From assembly GCA_030267565.1 (NCBI GenBank), contig BRXU01000008.1, positions 2,480,001 through 2,544,000 of the forward strand: DNA of 64,000 nt, written 5' to 3'. Every line of letters starts with the position of its first letter. Position 1 is the first letter of the stretch. The notes beneath the pieces are model-generated. The model saw only the letters and a program-made list of their open reading frames with translations, had not been told where the DNA came from and did not search any database. Shown here piece by piece: positions 48,681 to 61,900 of this stretch. Position numbers and translations under genes: made by a program. Origin of the DNA: Pleodorina starrii. Its lineage: Eukaryota; Chlorophyta; Chlorophyceae; Chlamydomonadales; Volvocaceae.

Positions 48681-51600
48681 GGGAGCCGGTGGATTTGGAC
48701 GGCACGTAGAGCCGAGCCGGGGCGGAGCGGGGAGGGGCGGGCCTGCGCCTGCCGGCGCCGGTGCACGGTGCGTCCTGCATCGCCTTTATTTTGCCCGGTC
48801 TGCGAAATGTGAAGCGCATTACACGAAGGTGAAGAGCGGGTTCCATGCGGGCTTGGCAGTTGATGAACGTTGTTGCTGCTGCTGCTGCGGCTGCTGCTGC
48901 TGCTTGAAAAGGAATGTACGCGCTTGGTTGGGAAGGCGGGTTGGCTGCAGCGGGACGGGGGACGGAGGGCGTTCCAGCGGCTTGCGGTGACTGGGTGGCT
49001 GGTGCTAGGGCGTTTCCTCACTTAGCCCTCTGACGGGGTCGGCCGGTCCTCCTCTCTGTCACGCACCCTCTGCGGATCAGCCGTAGGACGAGGCAAGCGA
49101 GAGCCGCCTGGGTTGGATCGGATCGGGTACGACACGGTGCTGTTTGCCATGCGATGCCCAACCTGATTGACGTGACCATTGACTGTTACGAATGCGCCAA
49201 CGCTTTGCTATTTGGTTGTGCTATGGCTTTGGTGTGGGAGGTGTTTTAACAGTGGGCAGCTGGTGGGGGAGGTGTTTGGGCAGTGGGCAGCTGGGAGCTT
49301 CCTTCACCTCGCCTTGGGATGGGCCAGATGATGACGCAGCCAAACTCCATTGGCTGGTCGGGATGCGCAGACGTCCGTTGCTAAGCACTGCGGACACGAC
49401 AGACCGGGAGTCGGTCGGGAGTCGGCCGTGTCGCCTCTGTGTACCTATGTATGTGGTTGTGGGTTTCCCAGACAGCAATGCACGACGCGTCAGCCTTGAG
49501 GTCGGAAAGCGCAGGGCAGGGCAGGGCAGGGCGAGGCCAAATGACTGGACTTGCGGGGAGGCGATTATGACTGTGGCCGATTGGGATGCATGGCATTGCA
49601 TTGCATTGCGGCGGGGTATGGCTGTGCGGGCGTCGGTGCACTGCGGCGGCGGTGGCGGCGTGTGTGTATATGTGTATGTGCGTGTGTGTGTGTGGCGAGA
49701 GCGCCGGCCCGGCGGTGGTGGCTGCGGCGATATAACACGGGTGTACGGGCGGTGGTGCATGTGCGGCCGCCCATCACGGCGCGCCCCGGCAGGCGGTAAT
49801 GTTGTTCGATCGGTCCTTTGATCTGTGTTCGGTGTTGTGTCGGTCGTTCTGTATGTTCTGTACTATGCGTGTGTGCGCGCGCATGAAATAAAGGTTTTCT
49901 CGGGTTTCCTAGGGGGCAGAGCAGCTGACAGCTGGCAGGTATCCACTGGGCTGGCGGGCGGGCGGGCAGGCAGGCAGGCAGGCACCCAGATGAGCGCTTG
50001 CGTCGTGAGCATTTGCGCGCAGCGCCGGGCGCGGCAGACCGCACCCCGGAGCCGCCGGCCCAGCGCGCCCCGCCCTGTCCTGCCCCGCTCCGCCCCGCCC
50101 TCCGCGGCGGCGGCGATTCTTGAGCCGCCGCGGGGCGCATTTCGTCTGATCGGCACACGCGGCATGCGACACGACGCGACACGACACGAAACCCTCTCAC
50201 CGGAGATGGACCGCCCGCATCAGTCCGGCGCGGAGCGACGGCGGCTGTGGCGCCGGTTGCTTGCCGGCGCACCAGAGCACCTCGAGCCCGTGTCCGGCTG
50301 GCGCGGGCGGTGATGATGGTGGGTGGGGTCGCGCGCGTGTCGCTGCAGCCGCTGCAGCTGTTAATAGGTACTGGCGAGGGCACGGGTCGGGCCGTGAGGA
50401 TGGTGGTTGCGGCGTTGGTGGCTGTGTTGAGGGTTGTGTGCACATAACAACGATAACGAGGGAGAGAGATATATGCGGTGTTGGCGCTGAGGCTGGCGTC
50501 TATGCCCCCAAATTGATGCTTGTGGTGAAGGAAGGATTGCGGAGCAAGGTGATGATTTGAGTACGATTGATCAGAGCCGTAATTCGACCTCCGACTGCGA
50601 TGGTGGCGGGAGGAGAAGTGCGTTGTCCGGCGGAGTTGGGTTGAAGCGCTCGGAGATTGAAGCGCTCGGAGGTTGAAGCGCTCGGAGATGGGGGAGTCAG
50701 GGGCAAGCAAGGGCCATGCGCCGCGGCTGCGGCCTCGGCTTTTGCTTGTCCGTGTTGGCGGGACGGCGAGGGGGAACAACCACGGACATTGGCAGAGCGG
50801 ACGAAACCGGCTCAAGAATGGGTGCTCAAGAATGGATGTCAAACTTGCCATGAATGGGGAGCGGTCAGGTGGCAATGGCAGTGGCACCAGGGCCGTAGGC
50901 CGGCAGGCAGCAACGCTTGCCCTTTGCTGTGCGTCAGGGGCGCGGCGCGGTGCCGTGTGGTAGGTTCGGGTGGCAAACGTTTTGTGTGAAGAGCTGCACT
51001 GATTGCGTGTGTGGGTGTGTGCGTGTGCGTGTGTGTCTCCCGGGCTGAAACTTACTTGCGGTGGCTTCTCGACGCATGAAGGCAGGGCACACGGACGAAA
51101 GGGCCCAACCGCTTCGGCATTCAGTCAGTATCAATGGCGGCGCGCTGCTGAGCTGTCAACCAGGCATCGAGCCCGTCTGCCCCTTGAACCTGCCTGCGGC
51201 TCTTGCCGTCCTGCACTACACGCGTGCTTCTCCTGTTGCGGCTGGCGACGGCGGCGGCGGCCCGGCTCGTTGCAGGTGGCCGCCTTACCCGCTGCCCTGA
51301 CGCGGTGACGAGGCGGTGTGTACACGCACGGACCGTCAAGGGGTAGACGTGGTGCCGTAATAGATGCATGGAAGCATTCGTGCGTCCGGGCGGCAATCCC
51401 TGGTCGGGCTGCGTCGGGTCGGGAGATTGCGGCGGCTGTTGTGCCGAGCACCGGCCGGCTTGCGTGATTGCGTGATCTCTTTGTTGTTGCTTGATGCGCC
51501 GGGCCGCGCCGCGCCGGGTTCCTTTCCACGGCTTGTTGAGGCCTTCGGGTTGGCGGGACCCGGCTGGCGGCCGCCTGGCAATCGGCCGCGCTGCTTCGGC

Positions 51601-54548
51601 GTGCTGGCTTTCCTTATCTCTTGAATAGAAGGAACTCGAAGGGTGCTGCCGTGGGTTTTCCATCGCGCCTGCCAGGCCTGGGAGAATCTCGGCGCACCAA
51701 CCCAGCCCAGCCCAGGAGAGAGCGGTGTCACCTCGGGTTGCGCTGCCCGGGGGGGGGGTGCACTGCCTGCCGCCGCCGGGCCCTGACTGTCCACCCTAGC
51801 AGCGAGAGAAGATTGCTTGCTTCCAGCGTTTCCGTGTGCTTGCTGTATTCCCCGCTCATTTCCATTGCTTGTGTATGCGCGTGTCTGCGTATGACAGGCG
51901 TGTGCGCGTGCGTGCACGTGTGTGTGTGTGTGTACGTGTGCGCTCGCCGCCTCGACCCCGTGTGGAGGGCGGGGCCGAGCTGGTGCGGTGGACGAGGACG
52001 GCGGGGCCAGGGGCCTGGAGCGGGGCCGGGGGGAGCCGGGGGGTTTTAAGGTGAGTGGAGCCCCGGTCCCGGTTCCGACCCCGGCCGGTGTGGGAACGGA
52101 TGTGTCGGGGTGCTGCGCCGGCTTTCTAGGATGCGCGGTGGGATCACGCAGCAGCAGCAGAAGCAGCGGCAGCAGTAGCAAAAATTTCAACGTGCGTGGG
52201 TGAGGGGGGATGAGTGTCGGCACTGGCGTTGGCCGCGTGGTCCTTATGGCGCCTCGCCTCAACTCGCCACGTAACAGGAGAGGCTCCAGAAAGGCACGGC
52301 GTGAGACAGCGAACGGGGGCGAATACCTTCAATAGTAGTGCGAGAGCGTATACCGGACCTTATCCTATCCATTGAACGTGTACGCGTCACGTGTATGTAT
52401 CCGTGAACGCGCGGGGACGGGGGCATCGGCGTCACTTTGCGATGTATGGTGGGACGGCCGACAGGCGGCGGTATAGTTTCTCAGCATTTTACAATTGATT
52501 TGGGGCCGCGGCCGGCAGGTCTGCGTGGCGGCCCCGCGCGTGGTGACCCTGGCTGGCTGGCTGCCTGGCAGGCCGCAGGCGGGAGTGGCACGCTCCTCGC
52601 CAGCTGCCCGTGTGCTTGGCTCGGTCGGGCGGTTGTTTGGCTGACCCCTCTGGCGCGGCGTCACCTCGTCACGCGCTCACGTGGCGGCGAAGTGAGGCGG
52701 AGTGAGGGGAGCATGAGCGTCTCCGGATTCCCGGCTGGGCACACCGATCCGGCAGTGCCCGGTCGGGCAGTGCGCGGGCTGTAGATGATGGCCAGGAAGG
52801 CAGCGGCTGATAGGTGGGCCTCGTCTGTCGAACTCTGTCGTACATGGCGTGGTAGTGACACTGGGTTGGAGGCCCGACGCCTCGACCCCGACCGAAGCCT
52901 GAACCTCCGAGAGGCTGAGAGAGACCTTTCCGCGTGTACTTCCTTCTAACCCCTTCCCCCCCCACACACACACGCAAGCCATTGCTTTCTTCTGCTTTCC
53001 TGTCTTTTCTTCGGCGCTGCGGCCGACGTTTTTGCCTTGCCTCCGCTTCGGTGGAGCGCCGCAAAGACCCTGTGTTTTTTGTTTATTGCCCGGCGTCGCG
53101 GCAGGTTGTTGCATTCCTCTTTCGTACTGCGCCATGATTGCCCGATTGATTGGCAGACAAGACAAGAAAATATGCTGCAGTGGCTGCGGTATGCTGCAGT
53201 GGCAGACGCAGCTGCCGGAGCCGGCGTGGCGTGGCGTGGCGTGTTGCTCTCCCTTGCGCGCAAGAGGTGCTCCCTGCGGCTATCGGACCCCGCAGGCGCA
53301 GGGCAGGGAGGTCTGTACTGTACTTCGGCTGGCCTCTTGCGCGAGCGCGTGCGTGGCTGAGGAAGGTTGCGGCCGGGGTACTGGGGTACTGTCGTCAGGG
53401 CTGATCGTTGTCGCCAGTAGGCGTTCAACACACCCTCGAGCTCCGCAGTGTTGTATGGGAAGGCAGAGGCCCTCTCATACAGGGAAAGGGCGCCTGAGCC
53501 GCTGCGTGCTGGTGGTGTGGTGTGGGGTGTGTGTGTGTGGATGGCGGTGTGTGGGCCGGTGGCGCGGGAGGAGGGGCGCGCTGCACTGGAGCCGCGGGGG
53601 GAGGGTGTGTGACTGTGTGAAGTGTGCAATGCTCATCTTTGGCTGATGGGTTGGCGAAGCCGGGGCGCACGCGTTGCACGGTGCTGCAACGCAACGGCCA
53701 GCCGACCCGATCAGCTCATGAAGCATGGACGTACCGGTATTTGGGTGTGAGGTGGCTGACTGACGGGCTGCACTGCACTGCATGGCACGGCGCTGCGAAG
53801 ACCGGTGAAAGAGTGAATCACAACACTGTCAAACGAACCGGTTACCTCGCTTTCCCTGCCCTTCCGGGGCCGCGCTCCATTTCGTAGGGGCGCCGCCTGC
53901 AAGCGAGTTAAGGCCATGCGGTCCTAACAACAACGGCGTTGTTGTCCTGACAACGATAACGGCGGTTAACCTGGTATATCGATACCCTACAGCGGAGGCA
54001 AGCAGCAGGCCTTCCACCCCTTGCCAGTTGCGACCGCGGCGTCTTCGAGCTGTGCTGCCGTCGTCCCTTTCCCAGCAGGGGGACCGAGTACCGGTAGGCC
54101 CCAGCCAGGCAGACCCAAGCTTGTGCCCGCTCATGCCAGCAACCCAGTCTCCACCTTTCAAGCCCCAGCCACATCACACGAGCCACTGAAGCGGACAACG
54201 ACATCGGCAGCGGCACCTGCGCACCGCATCGGGGCGGACGTGACTTGCGTCCCACCACCATAAATGAGCCGATCGCGGCTGCCACCTCCACCCCCTCGCA
54301 ATAATGACACTCGCCAACCGTCCCGCCGCGACAAAGTCAGGAGGCCGAGGCTGCTTTCCGAAGCCCGTCCTTGAGCTGTGCATCAGCGGGCGCTCCGCGG
54401 CCCAGCCGAACCACAGGTACCTATGCGAGGCGCCCTCCTGGCCGACCCACGGGTCGGACGGGATCCTCGCCGACCCACGGGTCGGCGGCATTTATGCGCC
54501 AGGGCAGCGAGAGGGTCGCTAGACACCTCCGGCACGGGCCCTCAAGCC
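48681..54548. other. 5.9 kb between convergent genes, no supportable gene
   Basis: Holds the 3' UTRs of the receptor kinase (plus) and the TMEM33-like gene (minus). Open frames here are low complexity or Arg/Cys-rich shadows with no phase-consistent exon chain. CA/GT tracts occur near 49660-49695, 51000-51035 and 51905-51935, and CCTGC/GCAGG repeats near 49955-49985. Two copies of the GACCCACGGGTC palindrome lie at 54444-54455 and 54472-54483. The only minus-strand TGTAA seen is distant (52489-52493). Confidence 0.4.
54444..54483. repeat. tandem pair of the CCGACCCACGGGTCGG palindrome
   Basis: Two copies with identical 16-bp inverted cores (central CCGACCCACGGGTCGG) start 28 bp apart, just beyond the 3' end of the TMEM33-like coding region. 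Single copies of the 12-bp core occur elsewhere in the window. Confidence 0.85.
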
Positions 54549-57288
54549 TCATTGGGCCCCGGGGACGCTCATAAACCACCTGACCGCCATCTGAATGAAT
54601 CGCTCCAGGGCGGGCGCGCGAACCCTGTACGGCAGCGTCACCTCATCGATCTTCCTCCACACCTGTTCCGCAGGGGGGGGCACGAGCAATTGCGGAGATA
54701 ACGGCGGGCGAGCGAGCGGGTCAGGCCATGGCTATTACGCAACCCTGTGACAAGATGTGACAAGATCAGATCACGTGATTCCGTGGCCCTCCTCAATGAG
54801 TAGTTCACCGACTCGGTCAAAACACATCCCACCGTGGTACGCGGCTACGCGCCCACGCCCACGCCCAGGCAGGCTGCCTACGTGCCTAGGCTGCCGGTGC
54901 TGCGGCCGTCCAACCTGTCGGTGCCCCCACCTGTCGGTGCTGCGGCGCGCTGTCCGGCACGTGCAGTTTGAGCTTCAGGATCTGGGCGTAGAACATGAGC
55001 GTCAGCAGGCTCCGCGCGGGCGTCAGCAGCTGCAGCAGCAGCACACCGGCGGTGCCGACCTCGCAGCAGGCGTTGAGCATCAGCGCATCGGCCTGTGGGC
55101 GTTTACGGGGGGTGGAGTGGGGTGGGGCGGAGGGCAGAGGGCAGCCGATGGACGTTGAACAAGCAAGGCGATACGAAGGACGACACCGCAGCGAACGACA
55201 CACACACACACACAGACACTCACACACTCACAAATACACTCACACACTCTCTCTCTCTCTCACACTCACACGCACACTCTCTCTCACACACACGCCCCCA
55301 CACACGCCCACCCACACGCACCTGCTTCCGCAGCATCACCGCGTGGACTCTGCTGCCGAAGCGCTGCCACAGCGGCTGCCCCGCAAAGTGCGCTGCGCAG
55401 TAGGCGGCCGCGTGGTAGGCTGCCAGCACCAGCAGCGGCGCCGCCACCAGCATCAGCGGCGGCTGCGCGGAGAAGCTGAAGGCGGTGATGAGTTGCAGGA
55501 AGTCCGAGGTGGGCATCACGCGCTGAACCCAGACCTGAGGGCGGACGGGCGGCAGCATCACGTTGGGGGGCGGGGGCGGGGCAGGGCCAGGGCCAGGGCC
55601 AGGGCAGGGTCAAGAGCAAGGCTTACGGAGGCAGGGCGGGCGGGAAGCGAGTCATGCGGAGGCGGAGGCGGGGACGGGTCGGGCTTTTAATGGTGCGCGA
55701 GGTGATGGCGGGACGGGAGCGGCGAGCCACAGCAGCGGGAAGCGGAGGGCGGGCGTTGGCCGCCGGGTCGCAGGGACGCGGGTTGCTGAAGGGGGGCGGG
55801 AGGGGAGGGGTGTTGGCCGGCCGGCTACGGGCAACGGTCTTCAGTGCTGCAGCCCAAGCCGGGGCCCAATCGCCCAACAACCCGGAGAACCCGATGTGTC
55901 GCCCCTTATCGGCAGCGCCAGCAGTCCAGCAGCCCGCACCACACCCCTATCCTGTCTGCGCGTGTTGGCTGGGTAGGGTGGGCGCGCTCGGTCAAACCGC
56001 TCTCTCGCATCTGAGTGCGTGTGCCTGTGTTTGAGTCTGTGCATGCGTGTTTGCGGATTAGGTATGGTGGGTATGATGGGTTGGGAGCCGCGAGGAGAGT
56101 TGGATGCCTGGAAGGCCCGCGCGCTTCCCCGGGCCCCCACGCGCGCACAGATGGCTTGAGGGGGCGCGAGGCGCTAGGGCGCCAGGCGTTAGGAACACAC
56201 GAGGCGCAGCGCCACGCCCAAGGTCCGGTAGGAGCCCAACCGGCCCACCATGATCATGCTGAGAGGCCTGAAGGTCGGCAGGCCGTGCTGCAAATAGATC
56301 TTGTAGCCCAGAGTCATGATGGACAGGCGCATGAGGTACACGTAAGCCGTACGACTGTACGGCAGGAACGGTACGACGGCCAAGACGCCCAGCAGCAGCA
56401 TGCCGATGTGCATGAAGAACAGGCGCCGCTGCGCGGTGACACTGCCGTACGTCCCGCTGCCGGCGGCGCCATACCGTGGCGGCGGCGGCGGCGCCTGTGA
56501 CGGCGGCGGTGGGCGAGGTGTGTACCCGCTGCCGGCGCTCGCGCCGGCGGCCGCGCCGGAGGAGGTGTGGGAGGCAAAGGTTCGTGCCGCGCCTATGTGA
56601 GGGAGCAAGGGGCCAATGCGGACGGTTGGGAGGTGCGACATGCGGCGGCGATGGCTGTTGGCAACCACAGGGCAAGATGTAAGACGCGTGAGCTGCCAAC
56701 GAAGTGGGATCAGTGTGCCAGGACTGGGCAGGGCAGGTAAGCGATAGCCCGGCCAACACAACGCGATGCCGGCAAGGCTGGCGATTGGGGAGATACAGGT
56801 ACTGTTAAATGTGAGTCGGGCCAAAGGTGACGCTAGTTTGCGTCGCGGACAGCCGCTTTGTTTCCTTGCTGCTGGCGCACTGATGAACGCCCTTGATGCG
56901 CATGACCGGGGAGACAACCCCTTGAACGTCCCCGGGTATCATCCGGCGACCGCCTCAGAGGGACGAGGCCAGAAGGTGCCACTATGTGCACACTATGTGC
57001 ACACTATGTATACATACTCGTGGGACCGTCTGCACCTTATGCAGGGGTGCGCAGCCTACCGTACTGATTGATCAGCCCCGCTCACCGCAGAGCCTGCTTA
57101 CCGGACTTTGGCATGTTTGTGGACGTCAGCAAGCTCAAATCGAATTCAGGGTCGACATTCTTCTTGTAGTAGCGCCCTTTCACGCGCATCCTCGCTTGTT
57201 CGTTATCACCCGATGGCAGTTCGATCGTCTTGAGGTACGCTTTATATTTTTCATCATTGTCAAAGTCATATTTGTTGAAGGCGTCCAT
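54549..57288 (-). CDS. TMEM33/Pom33-family ER membrane protein (339 aa)
   Basis: Family members are polytopic ER and nuclear-envelope proteins linked to membrane shaping and nuclear pore distribution. Exons 5' to 3': 57288-57102, 56592-56249, 55534-55322, 55092-54931, 54662-54549; 1020 nt, phases consistent. Residues ~126-339 carry the family fold: hydrophobic helices around FFMHIGMLLLGVLAVVPFL and YVYLMRLSIMTLGYKIYL, then DFLQLITAFSFSAQPPLMLV, then the conserved-type segment LNACCEVGTAGVLLLQLL with FYAQILKLKLH, and the C-terminal VWRKIDEVTLPYR. Joining ATG to GTCTGG at 56249/55534 reproduces the spacing of plant homologues as I recall them. Residues 1-62 (FNKYDFDNDEKYKAYLKTIE, RYYKKNVDPEFD) are AT-rich, charged and not part of the usual family. 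That exon joins in phase, but could belong to another gene; its ATG is the first in-frame one. A Pro/Gly linker follows. Confidence 0.72.
55196..55320 (+). repeat. CA/CT microsatellite in an intron of the TMEM33-like gene
   Basis: Almost pure alternating CA and CT dinucleotides, ending directly at the donor of the exon 55534-55322 (GTGCGT read on the minus strand). On the sense strand this places a GT/GA-rich tract immediately downstream of the 5' splice site. Confidence 0.9.
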
Positions 57289-58933
57289 GTCCGCTAGTGA
57301 ATGCTCAGCAGATTGCTCAGCAGTCTCTTCTAGATACACAAAACGCGTCCCAAGAGCTAAAAACTGATATATGCTCTTACAAAATTGCAGTCAGCTCAAT
57401 GTAATCAAGCAAGCACGGAAAATTGGGGAAAGTTCGCCCTTTGCTTTTTATCTGCTCAGCTTTATATGCGGAAAAACCATGACAACAACAATGTGTAAGT
57501 TTCATATAGCCGAAAATTCGTGCCAGTGCGCGATGCTCATCGACCTAATGCATGGACAGCAGATGGACAGCCAGATGGTCCAACGGAATTCGTACGACAT
57601 GCCGCTGACTGGTGTGCACTGTGACAGCGGCACCTTCTAGCATTATATAGTGGGTCTAAGCCCGATACGATCTTGATGCAGCTGGTCGTTGGGTGGCCGC
57701 GCTACTTGGTTGTGGCTTGCTTCTCTGATTAACGTCCACTCAACAGCCCAGGTATCCTTTGACGATGGCTAATGACAATGCGTCAACCATGCAGTCCACT
57801 AAAGCGTAGTTACAGCGAAAGTCTAGTTGGCTGGGGTTATGAATGCACGGGCACGGGCGGGCGGTGCGGGCGCCTTGGACACTGACGCCTTTGGGCTGAT
57901 GTTCCGGGTAGGGTCTCTGGTTGGTCGGGCAGGGTCGGGCCGTCCCTGTACGATGTCGGGCTTCGGCGCACGTGCGTTATCTTCAAATACTCTGGGACCA
58001 TTTCAAAGCGGTTCATTTAGGCAACGTGTGCTGATGAGGACATTCGTCGTTGACTGTCTTCCATTAACAGGATAACCCAGATATGGCAGGCCACAACATC
58101 ACCACAATGCCCGCTCACAAATTGGCCCAGTTTGGCCGATGAGCATGCACGTTGCGTAAGAGTAGAACAGGTAGAGCTACGTCGCCTCCCTATCTCTACC
58201 TTCCTCAAGCCCGGCTTTCACCTGCTTGCATAACTTCAAAAGCAAGAAGTTATTTATGGTGCAGCAGGACAAGATAGTATAGGCAAGATTTCCCACCCTT
58301 CTGGGACACGTAACGCCCTAGAGGCAGGAGACCGGGTCAACCGGAACAGACCGGGGCACGCGAGCACCCAGCGAGCACCGTGCATTGCGGTTTTTTCCGG
58401 TAGACCACATGCACGGGCAACGTTCACGCATGGGCAATGTTCATGTTCACAGTTTCGCAATCGTTTTTTCTGGGGTTTGCGATTTCGACCGCTACAACAG
58501 TGAAGTGAAGGGCGACACGTTTCCCATACGTACCACGGGTATTGTCAAATTCGGACAATAGGCATTCAAGTTTCATAACTCATAGTATTTAATCCAGCAT
58601 TTTGGTCCCAAAAACTCAAGCAGGGAAACAAATCGCATAAGAAGCCGCCTGAGTCCGTGAGTCGCACGCCGTACGACCAAAATGACGAGCGGGACGGTTG
58701 TGTTCTAGCCTCATAAGAGTTGCGCACAGCAAACTCGGCGCCTGGACGGAACTACTGCGACATCGCAATAATATTTACGAATGATGTTGCGCCGCATCAT
58801 GTATAAACATTATCCTTACCATAACCGGAACCCATTACGCAGTTTCGACGACACCTTAAATTGATATCAACGCTGCTCAGAGATCGCCGCCTGGGCAAGC
58901 CTTTAACAACATATTGTAACTGCGAGGGGAGAG
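57289..58933. promoter_or_regulatory. AT-rich divergent promoter region (TMEM33-like / TKL kinase 2)
   Basis: About 1.6 kb separates two outward-facing starts. On the minus strand a TATA-like CTATATAATG lies at 57650-57641, ~350 bp before the chosen TMEM33 start. An upstream ATG at 57600 and a possible leader-intron acceptor (TTTTTAG, ~57360) sit between them. On the plus strand TATAAA at 58802-58807 is 127 bp before the kinase ATG. No other gene was seen. Confidence 0.5.
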
Positions 58934-61900
58934 ATGCCCGGCCTGCTGTTGCAGTTTCTTTGTCGTTGCATTAGGCCAGACGCGGATGAAGGCCCATTAG
59001 TGTCACGGGAAGATTCCTACCTTCAGACTGAGGCCTCGGAGGGCATTCAGTTCAATGGCAGCTTGGCAAAGAAGAGCGAACCATTCGGAACCGATTGCGA
59101 TCAAGCAAGCGGAAATTCTGGGAATTACATTTCGGAGCCACAAATCCGGGAAATTTGCACTACTGCTCGGCGGAGGAGCAGCAGCAATGCCTTGGCGCCA
59201 CTTGCAGAGGATGAGACGTTGGCGCCCATGGACCAGGGTACGCGTGCGGCCTGCGCGTAGGGAGAAGACGCAGTGCCTAGGCAGGCGCAGAGTGGGAAGG
59301 TCCACAATGCTACCCAGCTAGCTGCGGTGGAGGCGTATCTCAACCCCTAATATCCACATACCTAATTAAGCCTTCCATTATCTTTTAGGGCTTGTGGACG
59401 GCGTCCAAGAGACAGAGGCTCCTTGGAACCGGGCCGCCCGCAGCTCTTGTCCTACCAATGTCGCGCAAGGATGCGCGTCTGTTCCCAGTCTTGAGCCTTC
59501 CCGCGTAGGGCAGCCAAACCTCAGGTGTGTCTCAGAATGTCTACGGCCGCTGACCCTCCGGGGATCTGTTCTGCTTGCTGGCCGCGCTGGAAGCTTCAGC
59601 GGTTGGGCCTTTGGAACGGGCAGATCCAACTCCCAACCACGCCTTGTCCGTGAGAGGCACATTCTGCCCGCGTTCTGCCAACCCTACCCGGGAGCCCCCC
59701 CCGAAGGCCTTCCGGGCCGGGCGCAACCCACTCCACACACAAAACACACTCCACGGCGCGCACACACACACACACGGCGGCCCCTCGCACCGTTGTCAGC
59801 GGCTCCACAAACCGCGTCGCCGCCGGCTGCGTGCCGTTTCCCCCCTCATCACCGCTGGCTGCCTTGGCGGGTCGCTGCCGCCCCTCGCCGTCGCCGCTGC
59901 CGCAGGCCCCACTCCCTGGAGAAGAGCGGCGTGTGTGTCTCGCCCGTCTCGGCCGCCGTCGTCCGGCCGCCGGCATCACCCATGCGGTACGACTTCATGA
60001 CGCTCATGAAACAGGTAACGCAGATACCGCAGTGCGGCGCGATGCGAGTGGCTGACGGCCGCGCCGCGGGAGGCACTGTACGGCACTGTACGGGACGGGA
60101 CGGGACGGGGCAGGACAGGACACCTGGCACCTGGGTACGACGGCTGGCGGGCGGCCGCCGCCGTTGATCACCGGGAGTTGGCAGGCGGTACCGCCGCCCG
60201 TGTCGTTGCCGCCCGGCGGAGCCCGGCGCCGTTGGGGCACAAGTGCCCGCGATGCGGTCGGCGTCGCAGGGATGCGCCATAAGGCCCCCTGCAAGGGGCT
60301 ACCTACCTACCTACCTACCGCCCCGCCCCGCCCCGCCCGCGTTAGGCCGGGCTCTGGGTCTCTCCTCCCCCGCCCTTCTCGACGCCCTCTCTCAACACCG
60401 CCCTAAACGCGCCGTCCTTACAGGCCAGCAATCGCGACAGCTCCAGCGGTGTCGGGTCCGAGGCGACGGCGGGCCACTCCCTCGTACAGACGTGGAGCCC
60501 GGGCCTTGCGCCAGAGGCTGGCCGGGCCGCCACCGCGACGTCGGCCGGCCCCACCGAATGGCCTGCAGCGGCGGCGGCGGCGGCAGCGGCGGCGGCGGCG
60601 GCAGCGGCGGCGGCAGCGGCGGCGGCAGCGGCGGGGGCTGCGGCCGTGATGGCGGCGCGGCAAACCTACGGTGGCGCGTCCGCGGTCCTGGATGCCGCGG
60701 GGCGGCGGCGGCGGCGCCGCGCCTCGGCGTTCGCCGCCGCCAGCGAGCGCGCGGCGGTCGTTGGAGCCAGCGGCGGCGGCACCGCGCCGGGCGGCATGGC
60801 GGGAAGCTGCTGCCCTGCCCGCCCCGTGCCTTCGAACCGCGTTGTCGCCAGCTTCGCCCGTTGCGCCAGCAGTTCCGACGTGGGGCCGGGATCCGGAGAG
60901 GTGCTGCTGGCGGGCGCGTGTGGCGGTACGGCGTTGTGCGTGCTGCAGCCGCAACAGATGGTCGTACCCATGCCGTACACGGCGCCCGTGGATGCCGTCC
61001 AGCCCATCAGCAGCGTCAGCAGCTGCAGCACCAGCGGTGGCAGCGGCGGCGGCGGCGACGGCGACGGCGGCGGCGGCGATGACAGGGCTGGCCGGCCGGC
61101 TTCCGGCCACCTCACCGGCGGCAGCAGCTACCAGCAGACCCGTCTTCTGCAGCAACTCAGGGAGCAACACGAGCTGTACAAACAACACAATGTGGCGCAG
61201 CAGAAGGGCCACAACGCGACCGGGGCGACCGCTGCCGCTGCGGCGGCGGTGGCAACGGCGGCGGCGGAGGCAGGCAGGCGCAACAGGCACAGCTCGTCGG
61301 CGGCGTGCTCTGAAGTGCTGATACCGGAGGGCCGCCTCGATAGCGCGGCTGGCTCGTCCGTCTCGCCATTCCTGGAGGCGCCGTCGTCCGTGCCGCGTTG
61401 CACCGACGCCAGCGGCGGAGGCGGAGGCGGCGGCGGCCTCACGGGCAGCTGGGGTGCCGGCGGCGCTGCCGCCAGCGCGCACCGCGCCGCGCCGCTGCCC
61501 TCCGTCATCCCGGTGATAATGCAGCCTTCCATGGCGGCGGAACTGGCGGCGGCGGCGGCGGGTGGTCCGCCGCAGGGGCACTGCGGGCCGCCGCCGCCGC
61601 CGCCGGAGGCGACCGTGACCAACGGTGGCGCCACGGAGGCGGCTTCGCAAGAATTCAGCGCTGCTGCGCTGCCGCAGGCCGTCGTAGTTGGCAGCTTGGG
61701 CGACGCCCTGAGCGGTGGCGGCGGCGGCGGCGGGTCGGCGGCGCGCGCGGGTGTGGGCGCGCCGGCGGCGGCCGTCGGCGACGCTGCGGTCCAGGCGGTG
61801 CTCGTGATGCAGAGCCTGCTTCAGCGGAACGCCCTGCCGGATGGCGGCGGCGGTGGCGGCGGCAGTGACGGCGCCGTCAGCATGTTTTTGGCGCCTAGGG

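Noticed and set aside
49192..49821. 209-codon plus-strand frame downstream of the receptor kinase
   Set aside because: Mixed Cys/Arg/Gly composition, runs through a GT microsatellite, and no splice or domain evidence. Probably 3' UTR or spacer.
56189..56248. TMEM33-like exon 2 extended to its in-frame stop (GRLGSYRTLG...)
   Set aside because: A GTGGGC donor after ATG (56249) gives an in-phase join to GTCTGG at 55534 and restores the expected spacing to the next membrane segment; read-through would truncate the protein.
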